A DNA stretch of 25,358 nt, taken from Clostridiaceae bacterium (GTDB lineage: Bacteria; Bacillota; Clostridia; Oscillospirales; Acutalibacteraceae). The position numbers were made by a program, and so were the translations under genes. The stretch is taken from the NCBI GenBank assembly GCA_016297555.1, contig JAEDGK010000016.1, positions 1 through 25,358 of the forward strand. The letters run 5' to 3'. Below are positions 14,171 to 22,360 of this stretch, one piece after another. The notes under the pieces are model-generated. The model was not told the DNA's origin, searched no databases, and saw only the letters and a program-made list of their open reading frames with translations. The first letter of the stretch is position 1, and each line of letters opens with the position of its first letter.

Positions 14171-15589
14171 TTATTCAACAATCTCGACCTTGATAATATT
14201 GGTTGTGCCTGAAATGCCTATCGGAACTCCCGAAGTGATAACGGCAATATCATCGCTTTTGAGAAGATTTTCGCTTTTTGCAACGCTGACGGCGTGCTCA
14301 AACAGCTCGAAAACTTCTTTTTTCTCATCAAGCAAAATCGGTGTTACGCCCCATGAGAGGTTAAGCTGACGGCAGACTTTTTCGCTGATTGTGCAGCCGA
14401 TAATTCCGCAGTCGGGTCTGTAACGGGAAATCATTCTTGCCGATCTGCCCGACTTTGTGACGGTAATTATGGCTTTGGCATTAAGGTCGTGAGCCGTGGT
14501 GCAGGTTGCGTGGCAGATAGCGTCGGTAACATCGGGATTGGCTTTGCGCTCACTGTGGAAAAAGCGTTTGCGGTAATCAATGTCGCGCTCGGTTCTGTCG
14601 GCAATTTTAACCATTGTTTTCAGCGCTTCAACAGGAAATTTACCTGCCGCCGTTTCGCCCGAGAGCATTATTGCGCTTGTGCCGTCATAAATCGCGTTGG
14701 CAACATCGGTTGTTTCCGCTCTGGTCGGGCGGGGATTTTTGATCATCGAATCGAGCATCTGTGTTGCCGTTATAACTCTTTTGCCCGCTTCATAAACTTT
14801 TTTTATAATCATTTTTTGAACTATGGGCACTTCCTCCTCTGGAAGCTCAACGCCCATATCTCCGCGGGCAATCATAATTCCGTCGGCTTCTTCGATAATG
14901 GCGTCAATATCGTCAACGCCCTCCTGATTTTCGATTTTAGCGATAATATCAATGTCCTCGCCGCCGTTTCGGGCAAGGAAACGCCGTAATTCTCTGATAT
15001 CCTCCGCGCTTCTTGTGAATGAAGCCGCAATAAAATCCATATCATTTTCAATTCCGAAAAGAATATCTTCTTTATCCTTCGGGCTGAGATATTCAAGCTT
15101 TAGGTGCATCCCCGGAGCGTTGACTCCCTTGTGATTTGAGATATATCCCGAGTTTCTGACAACGCACTGCATTTCGGGATATTTGACGGAAAGAACCACC
15201 ATTTCAACAAGTCCGTCATCAATTAAAATCCTCGTTCCGATATTAACATCCTTTGCAAGATTGGCGTATGTGACGCTTGCGATATGCTCGTTGCCTATAA
15301 CCTGATCGCCCGTCAGGGTAAACATCTGACCCGCTTCAAGCATAACTCCGCCGTTTTCAAAATCGCCGAGACGGATTTCCGGTCCTTTGGTGTCAAGCAG
15401 AGCGGCAACGGGTTTATTCTTCCTTTTTCTGATTTCTTTAAGCTGCTCGATTCGCCGCTTCTGGATTTCGTGAGTTCCGTGAGAGAAATTAAATCTGGCA
15501 ACATTCATCCCCTCTTCAACAAGCTGCTCGAGAATATCCGCATCGTCCGTTGCAGGACCGAGAGTGCATATAATTTTTGTTTTTCGCAT
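14171..15589 (-). CDS. pyk: Pyruvate kinase
   Basis: Final step of glycolysis: phosphoenolpyruvate and ADP give pyruvate and ATP, in the cytoplasm as a tetramer. The N-terminal RKTKIICTLGPAT and NVARFNFSHG, the IAKIENQEG segment with its catalytic lysine, the RGDMGVELP metal-binding loop and the signature ATQMLDSMIKNPRPTRAE are all present. Length 472 is the short form: it lacks the extra C-terminal PEP-utiliser-like domain found in Bacillus enzymes. GGAGG lies eight bases before the ATG at 15589, and a promoter is visible upstream. The gene is monocistronic, divergent from nadE and convergent with the C39-like gene. Confidence 0.98.
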   Translation of the reverse strand: MRKTKIICTLGPATDDADILEQLVEEGMNVARFNFSHGTHEIQKRRIEQLKEIRKRKNKPVAALLDTKGPEIRLGDFENGGVMLEAGQMFTLTGDQVIGNEHIASVTYANLAKDVNIGTRILIDDGLVEMVVLSVKYPEMQCVVRNSGYISNHKGVNAPGMHLKLEYLSPKDKEDILFGIENDMDFIAASFTRSAEDIRELRRFLARNGGEDIDIIAKIENQEGVDDIDAIIEEADGIMIARGDMGVELPEEEVPIVQKMIIKKVYEAGKRVITATQMLDSMIKNPRPTRAETTDVANAIYDGTSAIMLSGETAAGKFPVEALKTMVKIADRTERDIDYRKRFFHSERKANPDVTDAICHATCTTAHDLNAKAIITVTKSGRSARMISRYRPDCGIIGCTISEKVCRQLNLSWGVTPILLDEKKEVFELFEHAVSVAKSENLLKSDDIAVITSGVPIGISGTTNIIKVEIVE

Positions 15590-15646
15590 TATTCTAACCT
15601 CCGCGGTAATTATAAAAATAAATAATCAAAAAATTAGTCCATTATA

Positions 15647-15675
15647 ATTATAACCCGCCGTTTTTGAAAAAGCAA
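15647..15675 (-). promoter_or_regulatory. Sigma-A promoter of pyk
   Basis: On the minus strand TTGCTT (15670-15675) and TATAAT (15647-15652) are 17 bases apart; a second TATAAT directly follows (15641-15646). The -35 lies within a small inverted repeat, AAAAAGC-AAGC-GCTTTTT (15667-15684). Confidence 0.78.
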
Positions 15676-15738
15676 GCGCTTTTTTTATGAAAAATCCGTT
15701 GGATTTCGCCGCTTGCAAGCATATAAAAGTATTTTGTT

Positions 15739-15767
15739 TTGACAAGCGCGTCGGTATGTGTTAGAAT
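15739..15767 (+). promoter_or_regulatory. Sigma-A promoter of nadE
   Basis: Perfect TTGACA (15739-15744) and TAGAAT (15762-15767) with 17-base spacing. It leaves a leader of about 75 AT-rich bases before the nadE start, in which I see no strong structure. The gap 15590-15846 otherwise holds only the divergent pyk promoter. Confidence 0.85.
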
Positions 15768-15846
15768 GCATATATATGTAAAAATTATACTTTTTTCGCT
15801 TAATAATTTTGATTTATCGGAGCAAAAAGTTTAAAGAGGTTTTTTT

Positions 15847-17793
15847 ATGTTCGATTATTTTCGCGTTGCCTGCGCCGTGCCTGATGTTTCGGTTGCCGAT
15901 GTTGATTTTAACATTGAGCATACCCTGAAATTTGTTGAAGAGGCAAAAAAGGCTGATGTTAATTTGCTTGTGCTTCCCGAGCTTGGCATAACGGGCTACA
16001 CCTGCGCCGACCTTTTCTTCCAGCAGCCCTTGCTGAGCGCCGCTCTTGACGGCATCAAGAAGATTATCGCCGCAAGCAGAGAGAGCAACACCGTTATTGC
16101 CGCAGGCGCGCCCGTACGGATTGACGGCTCGCTGTATAACTGCGCCGTTATCATTTTCCGCGGAAGAATAGCAGGCATTGTGCCGAAAACATTTCTGCCG
16201 AATTACGGAGAATTCTATGAGAAAAGATGGTTTTCCTCCGCATCCTCGCTTTTATGCAGCTCAATAAGCTCAAAAGCCATGGGTATACCCGCTCCCGAAT
16301 ATGAAATACCCGTCGGCAGCCTTGTTTTTGACGCCGGCGGAGTTAAAATAGGCTTTGAGATATGCGAGGATTTATGGACTCCCCTGCCGCCGAGCACCCT
16401 GCTCTGCCTTGCGGGAGCCGAAATAATCGCCAATCTTTCGGCGAGCAATGAAACAATTTCAAAAAGAGAATACCGCCGAGGGCTGATATCTCAGCAATCG
16501 GCAAGCGGCATTTGCGGCTATGCCTTCTGCTCGGCAGGCTGCCTTGAATCGACTACCGACCTCATTTTCTCGGGTCACAGCCTTATTTGCGAAAACGGTA
16601 TCGTTACGGCAGAGCAGCAGGAGCAGATATCTTCAAACTCAATGATAATCAGCGACATTGACCTCGGAAAATTAAGGCACGACAGAATGCATAACACCGC
16701 ATTTTCTGACTGCGCATCGCTCTACGGTTCCGAGGATATCCGCACCGTAAATCTGCCTCTTTACACTCCCGAAGCGGCGGGAGAATATGCAAAGGTTTAC
16801 AAGCTGCCGTTTGTTCCAGCAACCGAAAAGGACAGACTGTCACGCTGCCTTTCGATATTTGAAATGCAGGTTGCAGGGCTTAAAAAGCGCCTTCAAATCA
16901 CCCGCTGCAACCCCGTTATCGGCATTTCAGGCGGGCTTGATTCAACCCTTGCCCTGCTTGTAAGCGTTCAGGCAATCAAAGAGCTCGGCAGACCTCTGAC
17001 CGATGTTATCGGCATAACTATGCCCTGCTTCGGCACGACCGACAGAACCTACAACAACGCCGTTAATCTTATGAAATCTCTCGGCATTACGAGCAAGGAA
17101 ATCAATATAAAGGAAGCCTGCCTGCGCCATTTTGAGGATATCGGGCAAAGCACGGAATGTTATGACCTGACATATGAAAACGCACAGGCAAGAGAAAGAA
17201 CGCAGGTTTTGATGGACTTTGCGGGCAAATCAAACGGACTTGTTATCGGCACGGGCGATTTGAGCGAGCTTGCGCTCGGCTGGTGCACCTATAACGGCGA
17301 CCATATGAGTATGTACGGAGTAAACGCCAGCATACCGAAAACGCTTATCCGCTGGATGATTGACTGCCTTGTTAAAAACAACATTTTCCCCGAAAGCACG
17401 GAATATTTAACCGATATTATCGCAACGCCGATAAGTCCCGAGCTGCTTCCTCCCGACGCAAAGGGCGAAATTGCTCAGCGGACCGAAAGCATAGTAGGTC
17501 CTTATGCTCTGCATGACTTTTTCCTTTATTATGCTCTGCGCTTCGGGTTTGAGCCTGAGAAAATATTTATGCTTGCAAAAAAAGCGTTTGCGGACGATTT
17601 TGACGGCGAAACCATTCTGAAATGGCTTAAAACCTTTTACAGGCGCTTTTTCAGCCAGCAATTCAAGAGAAGCTGTATGCCCGACGGAGTTAAGGTGGGC
17701 AGAATTTGCCTCTCGCCAAGGGGCGATTGGAGAATGCCGAGCGACGCAAGCGCGGCAATGTGGCTTAAAGCAGCTGAGGAAATTAAGCTTTAA
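15847..17793 (+). CDS. nadE: Glutamine-dependent NAD+ synthetase
   Basis: Converts nicotinate adenine dinucleotide to NAD+ with ATP, using ammonia released from glutamine by its own N-terminal domain. The nitrilase-fold glutaminase domain shows the catalytic triad E45 (LPELGITGYT), K114 (VPKTFLPNY) and C173 (FEICEDLW). The C-terminal synthetase domain has the PP-loop ISGGLDS (360-366) and GTGDLSELALGWCTYNGDH. Length 648 is normal for the two-domain type. AAAGAGG lies seven bases before the ATG. It is monocistronic with its own promoter and a strong terminator. Its glutamine dependence links it to the nitrogen island downstream in function, not in operon structure. Confidence 0.98.
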   Translation: MFDYFRVACAVPDVSVADVDFNIEHTLKFVEEAKKADVNLLVLPELGITGYTCADLFFQQPLLSAALDGIKKIIAASRESNTVIAAGAPVRIDGSLYNCAVIIFRGRIAGIVPKTFLPNYGEFYEKRWFSSASSLLCSSISSKAMGIPAPEYEIPVGSLVFDAGGVKIGFEICEDLWTPLPPSTLLCLAGAEIIANLSASNETISKREYRRGLISQQSASGICGYAFCSAGCLESTTDLIFSGHSLICENGIVTAEQQEQISSNSMIISDIDLGKLRHDRMHNTAFSDCASLYGSEDIRTVNLPLYTPEAAGEYAKVYKLPFVPATEKDRLSRCLSIFEMQVAGLKKRLQITRCNPVIGISGGLDSTLALLVSVQAIKELGRPLTDVIGITMPCFGTTDRTYNNAVNLMKSLGITSKEINIKEACLRHFEDIGQSTECYDLTYENAQARERTQVLMDFAGKSNGLVIGTGDLSELALGWCTYNGDHMSMYGVNASIPKTLIRWMIDCLVKNNIFPESTEYLTDIIATPISPELLPPDAKGEIAQRTESIVGPYALHDFFLYYALRFGFEPEKIFMLAKKAFADDFDGETILKWLKTFYRRFFSQQFKRSCMPDGVKVGRICLSPRGDWRMPSDASAAMWLKAAEEIKL

Positions 17794-17800
17794 AACAGCA

Positions 17801-17837
17801 ACAGCCCTCGTTCAACAAAAACGAGGGCTGTCTTTTT
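17801..17837 (+). terminator. Intrinsic terminator after nadE, shared with uppP
   Basis: A 12-bp stem (ACAGCCCTCGTT with AACGAGGGCTGT) with a seven-base loop, then CTTTTT on the plus strand. It starts eight bases after the nadE stop; the T-run touches the uppP stop codon. On the minus strand the T-run is weaker (four T, displaced), so it may only partly stop uppP transcription. Confidence 0.93.
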
Positions 17838-18675
17838 ATATATTTTTACTTATCAGCGAAACAATCAGGACTATTACGCCCAATGCTATTCTGTACCACC
17901 CAAAGGGCTTGAAATCATGGCGTTTTACATAGTCCATAAGGAATTTTATTGCAAAGAGCGAAACGCCGAAGGCAACAATCATTCCCGTTATAAGAGCCGT
18001 AATCTCCGCTCCCGTGAAATCAAAGCCGAATTTAACAAGCTTCAGGAGGCTTGCACCGAGCATTGTGGGAACGGCAAGAAAGAATGTAAATTCAGCCGCC
18101 GCCGTGCGCGAAACGCCTATAAGCAGAGCGCCGACTATCGTTGCGCCCGAGCGGGAAGTGCCCGGAATCATTGAAAGTGCCTGAAAACAGCCGATAATCA
18201 GAGCGGTTTTATAATCTATCGCGGCGATTGAACCGATTTTGGGCTGCCTGTTTTTATTATAGTTTTCAACAAGAATAAAGGCAACACCGTAAATAATCAG
18301 CATCAGAGAAATCGTTAGCGCGTTTCCGAAATGCGCTTCAAGAAAATCATCAAGCAGCAGTCCGAGCACTCCTGCGGGAATACAGCCGACAATCACCTTG
18401 ACCCACATCATAATTATGCTCTTTTTTATTTGCAGCTTTTTATCGGCATAGCCGAAAGGAAACATTTTCTTCCAAAACATCACAACTACCGCCATAATCG
18501 CGCCGAGCTGAATTACAACGAAAAACATTTCTTTAAATTCCTCGGTCATTTTAAGCGGAATAAAAGCGTCAAAGAGCAGCATATGCCCCGTGCTGCTTAT
18601 GGGCAGCCATTCGGTTATACCCTCGATAATTCCTATAAGTATAACCTTAATAAATTCAACAAAGCCGAGCTTCAC
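17836..18675 (-). CDS. uppP: Undecaprenyl-diphosphate phosphatase UppP (BacA)
   Basis: Integral membrane phosphatase that recycles the undecaprenyl carrier lipid for peptidoglycan synthesis; its overproduction gives bacitracin resistance. Both active-site regions are visible: EGITEWLPISSTGH (residues 18-31) and PGTSRSG (171-177). About eight hydrophobic segments and a length of 279 fit the family. The start is GTG at 18675, with AAAGGA nine bases upstream. It is monocistronic, with its own strong promoter. Confidence 0.97.
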   Translation of the reverse strand: MKLGFVEFIKVILIGIIEGITEWLPISSTGHMLLFDAFIPLKMTEEFKEMFFVVIQLGAIMAVVVMFWKKMFPFGYADKKLQIKKSIIMMWVKVIVGCIPAGVLGLLLDDFLEAHFGNALTISLMLIIYGVAFILVENYNKNRQPKIGSIAAIDYKTALIIGCFQALSMIPGTSRSGATIVGALLIGVSRTAAAEFTFFLAVPTMLGASLLKLVKFGFDFTGAEITALITGMIVAFGVSLFAIKFLMDYVKRHDFKPFGWYRIALGVIVLIVSLISKNI

Positions 18676-18753
18676 CGAAACACATCCTTTCCCGTTTTAC
18701 CAAAATTTTATGCCGTCGGCACGATGAATATTCAAGATTGCGCCGCCTATGGA

Positions 18754-18782
18754 ATTATATACCGTTTTTAAGAATAAGTCAA
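18754..18782 (-). promoter_or_regulatory. Sigma-A promoter of uppP
   Basis: On the minus strand TTGACT (18777-18782) and perfect TATAAT (18754-18759) with 17-base spacing. The leader is about 70 bases with a small TGCCG-AC-GGCA hairpin. The -35 begins three bases after the T-run of the asnB terminator. Confidence 0.9.
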
Positions 18783-18785
18783 CAT

Positions 18786-18832
18786 AAAAAGCAGGAAAGC
18801 CGCAGAGAAATCAATCCCTGCGGCTTATCCTG
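18786..18832 (-). terminator. Intrinsic terminator of the amt-asnB transcript
   Basis: On the minus strand CAGG-AT-AAGCCGCAG pairs with CTGCGGCTT-T-CCTG, a 9-bp GC-rich core plus 4 bp past a small internal loop, followed by CTTTTT. It lies 48 bases after the asnB stop and separates it from the uppP promoter. Confidence 0.87.
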
Positions 18833-18879
18833 TGTGTTAGAGAAATATAAAGGAGCTGTCAAATTTAACAGGCGCAGGA

Positions 18880-20457
18880 TTAAACACCGCTTGCGCCGTA
18901 GTTTGAGAGAACTCTTGCCGACGGGTCGTTGACATTGCAGCCCTCCCATTCCTTGTTGGGCATCCAGAAATCCTTTACCATTTCCGCCTGCCCGGGGTAA
19001 TACTTTTCAAATATATCTCTGTAAAGGAGCGATTCCTTTGTGAAAGGCTTTGCAAAATCATAAGCGGCTATGCCTGCTTCGTATTCATCGTCGGAATAAA
19101 CCTCCTCGGCAAATTCCTTGAGATAATCAACCATCGAATGACCTACCGCGTCGCTGAAAGCGGCTTTTTCGCGGTAAAGAATGTCATGAGGCAGATAATC
19201 GCCCTCAAAGGCGTGGCGAAGCAGATATTTGCCCTTGTTATACTTGTTGAGCTTCATTTCAGGGTCAACGGACATAACATACTTAACAAAATCCAAATCG
19301 CCGAAGGGCACGCGCGCTTCCATTGAATGAACGGAAATGCACCTGTCCGCACGCAGAACATCATACATATAAAGCTCGCGCAAACGCTTCTGAGCCTCCT
19401 GCTGGAAAGCCTCGGCAGAGGGCGCGAAATCGGTGTATTTATAGCCGAATATTTCATCGGATATTTCGCCCGTAAGCAAAACACGGATATCCGTCTGCTC
19501 ATGGATTGCCTTGCAGATAAGATACATACCCATACTGGCGCGTATGGTTGTTATGTCATAAGTTCCGAGAGCGGCGATAACCTCCTCAAGAGAGGAAATA
19601 ACATCGTCTTTTGTGATTATAACCTCAGTGTGCTCACTGCCGATATAATCGGCAACCTCCTTGGCATATTTAAGGTCGATTGCGTCCTCACTCATACCGA
19701 TTGCAAAGGTGCGGATAGGTTTGCCGAGAAGCTTCGCGGAAACCGAGCAGACAAGAGAGCTGTCAAGTCCGCCGCTGAGCAGAAAGCCGACCTTGGCGTC
19801 TGCGTCAAGGCGCTTTCTGATTCCCTCAACAAGCTTATCGTGTATTTTTGAGCAAACCGTTTCAAGGTCGTCGGAAACATAGCCGTCAACAGCGGCAATA
19901 TCGCAGTAGCAGACAAATTCGCCGTCTTTGTAATAATGTCCCGGAGGGAACGGATAAACCTTATCCGTAAGCCCTATCAGGTTTTTCGCTTCGCTGGCAA
20001 ACATTATGCTGCCGCCCTCGTCATAACCGTAGAAAAGAGGTCTGATGCCTATCGGATCTCTTGCGGCTATGTAGCTGTCCTGCGCCGCATCATAAATAAT
20101 CATTGCAAACTCGGCGTCAAGCATTTTAAACATTTCAACGCCGTATTTTTCATAGAGCGGAAGCAGAATTTCGCAATCGGAATCGCTGACAAAGGTGTAT
20201 TCCTTTGAAAGCTCCTCTTTGAGCGGACGGAAACAATATATTTCGCCGTTGCATACAACCGAATTGCCGTGGAGGGTAAAGGGCTGCATTCCGCTGTCGG
20301 TCAAGCCCATAATGGCAAGGCGGTGGAAGCCGAGCACACCCGACTTTGTATCGATAACCTTTGTTGCGTCGGGACCTCTTGAAATGGTTTTGTCAAAACA
20401 TTCTTTGAATTTTTCTTTTGAAACCGTTTTACTTGTTAATCCAATAATTGAACACAT
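18880..20457 (-). CDS. asnB: Asparagine synthase (glutamine-hydrolysing), AsnB type
   Basis: Makes asparagine from aspartate, glutamine and ATP. C2, exposed after removal of the initiator methionine, is the class II amidotransferase nucleophile; RGPD (27-30) and NGEIY (70-74) complete the glutaminase site. The synthetase domain has the PP-loop SGGLDSS (228-234), followed by LLTGEISDEIFGY. Length 525 is near the bacterial AsnB norm. GGAG is eight bases before the ATG. It follows amt-PII by 40 bases with no hairpin or promoter seen between, so the two form an operon ending at 18786. The context supports a role in glutamine-based nitrogen distribution rather than antibiotic or capsule synthesis. 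Confidence 0.96.
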   Translation of the reverse strand: MCSIIGLTSKTVSKEKFKECFDKTISRGPDATKVIDTKSGVLGFHRLAIMGLTDSGMQPFTLHGNSVVCNGEIYCFRPLKEELSKEYTFVSDSDCEILLPLYEKYGVEMFKMLDAEFAMIIYDAAQDSYIAARDPIGIRPLFYGYDEGGSIMFASEAKNLIGLTDKVYPFPPGHYYKDGEFVCYCDIAAVDGYVSDDLETVCSKIHDKLVEGIRKRLDADAKVGFLLSGGLDSSLVCSVSAKLLGKPIRTFAIGMSEDAIDLKYAKEVADYIGSEHTEVIITKDDVISSLEEVIAALGTYDITTIRASMGMYLICKAIHEQTDIRVLLTGEISDEIFGYKYTDFAPSAEAFQQEAQKRLRELYMYDVLRADRCISVHSMEARVPFGDLDFVKYVMSVDPEMKLNKYNKGKYLLRHAFEGDYLPHDILYREKAAFSDAVGHSMVDYLKEFAEEVYSDDEYEAGIAAYDFAKPFTKESLLYRDIFEKYYPGQAEMVKDFWMPNKEWEGCNVNDPSARVLSNYGASGV

Positions 20458-20497
20458 AACACATACTCCAATACATTTCTCTAAAATATAATATTTT

Positions 20498-22231
20498 TTA
20501 CTCTACATCCTGTAAAGCATCGTAGCCTTCTTCGCCCGTGCGAACCTTGATAACATTTTCAACATCATAAACGAATATCTTTCCGTCGCCGATATTGCCT
20601 GTGTAAAGAACCTTCTTTGCCGTGTCGATAACGGTCTTGACGGGAACCTTGCAGACAACTATTTCAACCTGAATCTTAGGCAGCAGGTTGACTTCAACCT
20701 CAACGCCTCTGTAACGCTCCTTGCCGCCGCCCTGAGTGCCGAAGCCGAGAACATTGGTAACCGTCATACCGGTAATTCCGATGCCCGTCATAGCATTCTT
20801 GAGAGCCTCAAATCTGTTTTGCTTGCAGATTATTTCAATCTTTGTCATCTTAACATCCGAAGCAACCGCTGTGTTGGGAGCGGGAGCACTTGCGAGCTGA
20901 ACGGGAACAGCCTCGTCAACGGGAACGCTTCCCGTGATTTCAGCAGCTTCTTCGTCGCCGTCATAAAGATGCTCAACGGCGCAGGCAAAGTCTGCATATG
21001 CGTTGATAAGACCGTGCTCGGTGGAGTCAAGACCTTTAATTTCCTCTTCTTTGGAAACGCGAAGTCCGTTTGTTTTTTCAATAATCTTAAAGGTGATTGT
21101 CATTGTAACGACTGTCCACAGAGCTATGGCAAGAACGCCGATTGTCTGGATTGCAAGAAGCTTAAAGCCTCCGCCGTAGAACACGCCGTCATTATAGTCA
21201 AACAAACCTACGGCAATAGTACCGAACATACCGTTGACGCAGTGAACCGCAACGGCGCCGACGGGATCGTCGATATGGAATTTGAGGTCGATAACCTCAA
21301 CCGCAACAACAACAAGTATGCCTGAAATAAGTCCGATAATAATTGCGCCCAAGGCGTCAACATTGGCACAGCCCGCCGTGATTGCTACAAGACCTGCAAG
21401 AGAACCGTTGAGTGTCATTGAAACATCGGGCTTGCCGTTCTTAACCCATGTGAAAATCATTGTTGAGCAAGTGGCAACGCCTGCCGCAAGGGTTGTTGTG
21501 CCGAAAATCTGAGCAAGAGAGGTTGAATCCGCCGCAGCCGCTCCGTTGAAGCCGTACCAGCCAAACCAGAGGATAAACACACCGAGAGCGCCGAGAGTTA
21601 TTGAGTGACCGGGAATTGCGTTGACTTTTACGCTGCCGTCCTTGTTTTTAACATACTTGCCGATTCTGGGGCCGAGAATAATCGCGCCGATAAGAGCCGA
21701 AAGACCGCCGACCATATGAATTGCCGAAGAGCCCGCAAAATCAACATATTCGGGAGCGCCCTCGCCAAAAAGATTTGCTCCGAGGCGGGTCAGCCAGCCG
21801 CCGCCCCAAACCCAGTGAGCCTCAATGGGATAAACAACCGCAGAAATAACCGCGCTGTAAATCAGATAGGAGCTGAATTTTGTTCTCTCTGCCATTGCTC
21901 CGGAAACTATCGTCGCCGCCGTGGCGCAGAAAACAAGGTTAAAAACGAAGTTGCCCCAATCATATCCGCCGAAATCCTTGAATAAGTCGAGATTAGGAAT
22001 TCCGATTAAGCCGAAAAGTGCGTCCTCACCCAGAAGCAAGCCTGCTCCGAGAAAAACGAAAACAACCGTGCCTACACAGAAATCCATCAGGTTTTTCATG
22101 ATAATGTTGCCCGCATTTTTTGCTCTGGTGAATCCGCTTTCAACCATCGCAAAGCCCGCCTGCATAAAGAATACAAGTGCGGCGCCCATCATAAACCATA
22201 CGCCCGTACTGCCGAAAATCAATTCGCCCAT
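20498..22231 (-). CDS. amt: Ammonium transporter Amt with fused C-terminal PII signalling domain
   Basis: Residues 1 to about 415 are a full Amt channel of roughly eleven membrane segments: AGFAMVESGFTRAKN (25-39), D164 in VDFAGS, twin pore histidines H172 and H330, and the cytoplasmic tail motif RVSKEEEIKGLDSTEHG. A linker of about 45 residues rich in Ala, Pro, Val and acidic residues leads to a complete PII (GlnB/GlnK) domain, 462-577. This retains Q39, K58 and the GDGK/K90 region for ATP and 2-oxoglutarate, at residues 500, 519 and 548-551. The T-loop position equal to E. coli Tyr51, target of uridylylation, is V512. In usual systems a separate GlnK plugs the channel; here the regulator is tethered. 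The ATG at 22231 has GGAAGGA nine bases upstream; an in-frame TTG at 22249 overlaps that site. It heads an operon with asnB and lies downstream of glnA-III. Confidence 0.96.
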   Translation of the reverse strand: MGELIFGSTGVWFMMGAALVFFMQAGFAMVESGFTRAKNAGNIIMKNLMDFCVGTVVFVFLGAGLLLGEDALFGLIGIPNLDLFKDFGGYDWGNFVFNLVFCATAATIVSGAMAERTKFSSYLIYSAVISAVVYPIEAHWVWGGGWLTRLGANLFGEGAPEYVDFAGSSAIHMVGGLSALIGAIILGPRIGKYVKNKDGSVKVNAIPGHSITLGALGVFILWFGWYGFNGAAAADSTSLAQIFGTTTLAAGVATCSTMIFTWVKNGKPDVSMTLNGSLAGLVAITAGCANVDALGAIIIGLISGILVVVAVEVIDLKFHIDDPVGAVAVHCVNGMFGTIAVGLFDYNDGVFYGGGFKLLAIQTIGVLAIALWTVVTMTITFKIIEKTNGLRVSKEEEIKGLDSTEHGLINAYADFACAVEHLYDGDEEAAEITGSVPVDEAVPVQLASAPAPNTAVASDVKMTKIEIICKQNRFEALKNAMTGIGITGMTVTNVLGFGTQGGGKERYRGVEVEVNLLPKIQVEIVVCKVPVKTVIDTAKKVLYTGNIGDGKIFVYDVENVIKVRTGEEGYDALQDVE

Positions 22232-22252
22232 ATCATTACATCCTTCCAAATA

Positions 22253-22295
22253 TTAAAAGGCGTATGTCTCCCGGATTTGGAAAACATACGCCTTT
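22253..22295 (-). terminator. Leader hairpin with T-run before amt
   Basis: On the minus strand a perfect 12-bp stem (AAAGGCGTATGT with ACATACGCCTTT, 22256-22295) has a 16-base loop and is followed by TTAATATTT, just before the amt ribosome binding site. It lies 65 bases after the glnA-III stop. The T-run is short (TTTT including the stem end), so it may be a partial terminator, an attenuator or a processing/stability hairpin. A weak promoter candidate (TTGCCT 22326-22331, TATGAT 22305-22310, spacing 15) would start transcription right at its base. Confidence 0.65.
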
Positions 22296-22360
22296 GTATG
22301 ATAAATCATATTAAATTTTTCTCCGAGGCAACACCGCCGCGGGAAAAAGCATCCGAAACT

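Noticed and set aside
14489..14989. A 166-codon frame antisense to pyk (and similar frames antisense to recG, amt and glnN)
   Set aside because: These follow from the codon pattern of strongly conserved genes on the other strand; they lack ribosome binding sites and recognisable domains.
15667..15684. Intrinsic terminator AAAAAGC-AAGC-GCTTTTT
   Set aside because: It lies between two divergent genes and overlaps the pyk -35, so no transcript should end there. It is an AT-rich inverted repeat, not a terminator for a gene seen here.
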